NCBI RefSeq assembly: GCF_032598905.1
Contig: NZ_CP122458.1
Span: forward strand, 3,782,001 to 3,846,000
From: Streptomyces sp. 11x1
Lineage (GTDB): Bacteria; Actinomycetota; Actinomycetes; Streptomycetales; Streptomycetaceae
Reading direction: 5' to 3'
Length of the DNA: 64,000 nucleotides
Shown: one piece after another, positions 63,139-64,000 of the stretch
Position numbering within the stretch: position 1 is the first letter of the stretch
How the letters are laid out: every line of letters starts with the position of its first letter
Position numbers and translations under genes: made by a program
Notes under the pieces: generated by a model
Seen by the model: only the letters and a program-made list of their open reading frames with translations
The model's database searches: none
What the model was told of the DNA's origin: nothing

Positions 63139-64000
63139 CCGCTTGACTGTCTTCAAGACCTACAAGCTGTACGTCGGCGGGAAGTTCCCGCGTTCCGAGA
63201 GCGGCCGGGTGTACGAGGTGACGGACTCGAAGAACAACTGGCTGGCGAACGCGCCGCTCTCCTCCCGCAAGGACGCCCGTGACGCGGTCGTGGCCGCGCG
63301 CAAGGCGTTCGGCGCCTGGTCGGGAGCCACGGCCTACAACCGCGGCCAGGTCCTCTACCGCGTCGCCGAGATGCTGGAGGGCCGCAGGGCGCAGTTCGTC
63401 CACGAGGTGGCCGACGCGGAGGGCCTGTCGAAGTCGAAGGCGGCGGCCCAGGTGGAGGCCACGATCGACCGCTGGGTCTGGTACGCGGGCTGGACCGACA
63501 AGATCGCCCAGGTGGTCGGCGGCGGAAACCCGGTCGCGGGCCCGTACTTCAACCTGTCCTCCCCCGAACCGACGGGTGTGGTGGCGGTCCTGGCCCCCCA
63601 GGAGTCGTCGTTCCTGGGCCTGGTCTCGGTCCTCGCCCCGGTGATCGCGACGGGCAACACGGCCGTGGTGGTGGCTTCGGAAAGGTCCCCTCTCCCGGCC
63701 CTCTCCCTCGGCGAGGTCCTGGCCACCTCCGACGTCCCCGCCGGCGTGGTCAACGTCCTCTCCGGCCGTACGTCGGAGATCGCGACGCCCCTCGCCGCGC
63801 ACCAGGACGTCAACGCGATCGACCTGGCCGGCGCGGACGACGTCCTGGCGAAGGAACTCGAGATCGCCGCGGCCGACAACCTCAAGCGCGTTCTGCGTCC
63901 ACAGCCTGTGGACGACTGGTCGGCCGCGCCCGGCATCGACCGCATGACGGCGTTCCTGGAGACGAAGACGGTCTGGCACCCGACGGGGTCGCTGGGCGCG
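63131..64000 (+). CDS. Degenerate aldehyde dehydrogenase-like protein (runs off the window)
   Basis: The reading frame starts at ATG 63131, overlapping the previous stop by 8 bp, and is open to the end of the window (290 codons). It aligns with the N-terminal cofactor domain of the dehydrogenase before it (KLYVGGKFPRSESGRVYEV, RWVWYAGWTDK, GVVAVLAPQESSFLGLVSVLAP, ATGNTAVVV). It then skips quickly to ETKTVWHP, so the region that should hold the Glu and Cys nucleophile is missing. I recall Streptomyces proteins of roughly 300 aa of this type, so only a few residues may be cut off. It probably forms a complex with the active enzyme; this is inference. Confidence 0.75.
   Translation, partial: MSDRLTVFKTYKLYVGGKFPRSESGRVYEVTDSKNNWLANAPLSSRKDARDAVVAARKAFGAWSGATAYNRGQVLYRVAEMLEGRRAQFVHEVADAEGLSKSKAAAQVEATIDRWVWYAGWTDKIAQVVGGGNPVAGPYFNLSSPEPTGVVAVLAPQESSFLGLVSVLAPVIATGNTAVVVASERSPLPALSLGEVLATSDVPAGVVNVLSGRTSEIATPLAAHQDVNAIDLAGADDVLAKELEIAAADNLKRVLRPQPVDDWSAAPGIDRMTAFLETKTVWHPTGSLGA

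Overview
The window is a chromosomal segment of a Streptomyces-type actinobacterium. The very high GC content, the GTG/TTG starts preceded by GGAGG-like sites, a mycothiol enzyme (Mca), a propionyl-CoA carboxylase with its small epsilon subunit, a class III adenylate cyclase and an LAXTG-type surface protein all point that way. From memory, the gene order resembles the S. coelicolor SCO49xx core region read backwards; this was not checked by alignment. Most of the window is ordinary core genome.

Layout. 1-4.3 kb: a leftward, translationally coupled operon of three membrane glycosyltransferases. 4.5-6.6 kb: a DUF255 thioredoxin-fold protein. 6.8-10.1 kb: a large STAND-type NTPase/TPR protein with a membrane hairpin. 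10.2-16.7 kb: mca, a DUF4307 protein, greA, threonine ammonia-lyase, a MarR regulator, a sigma-like/small membrane protein pair, and cystathionine gamma-synthase. 16.9-21.0 kb: an M48 membrane peptidase flanked by two paralogous membrane-anchored helical proteins. 21.1-22.3 kb: msrA and a DUF5707 protein.

22.4-26.2 kb is an accessory island of visibly lower GC. It holds a decayed IS5-like transposase, a frameshifted small membrane protein, a membrane-anchored Nudix-like protein and an orphan gene.

26.3-38.6 kb: an MBL-fold hydrolase, a zinc alcohol dehydrogenase divergent from an XRE regulator, a frameshifted subtilase, a MacB-like ABC pair, an L,D-transpeptidase lipoprotein, a small LAXTG-anchored protein and hutH. 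38.9-48.6 kb: a GAF-GGDEF protein, an enoyl-CoA hydratase, a Pro-rich membrane protein, adenylate cyclase, birA, pccB-pccE, a 42-aa membrane protein, maf and a membrane protein. 48.9-54.8 kb: the biotin-carrying acyl-CoA carboxylase alpha subunit, TetR and DeoR regulators, a quinone reductase lacking one redox Cys, and a GGCT-like protein. 54.9-64.0 kb: a (deoxy)nucleoside catabolism cluster (purine nucleoside phosphorylase, phosphosugar mutase, deoC, an aldehyde dehydrogenase and a degenerate aldehyde dehydrogenase partner) with two PH-like membrane proteins embedded.

Functional links. BirA can biotinylate AccA, which supplies the carboxylase half for PccB/PccE. PNP, mutase, DeoC and aldehyde dehydrogenase form a route from deoxynucleosides to acetyl units, and the first and third share an identical 12-bp palindrome close to their start codons. 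A family of intergenic palindromic repeats recurs at about nine places, mostly after gene ends, and two of these are long composite inverted repeats. No rRNA, tRNA or CRISPR array was recognised.
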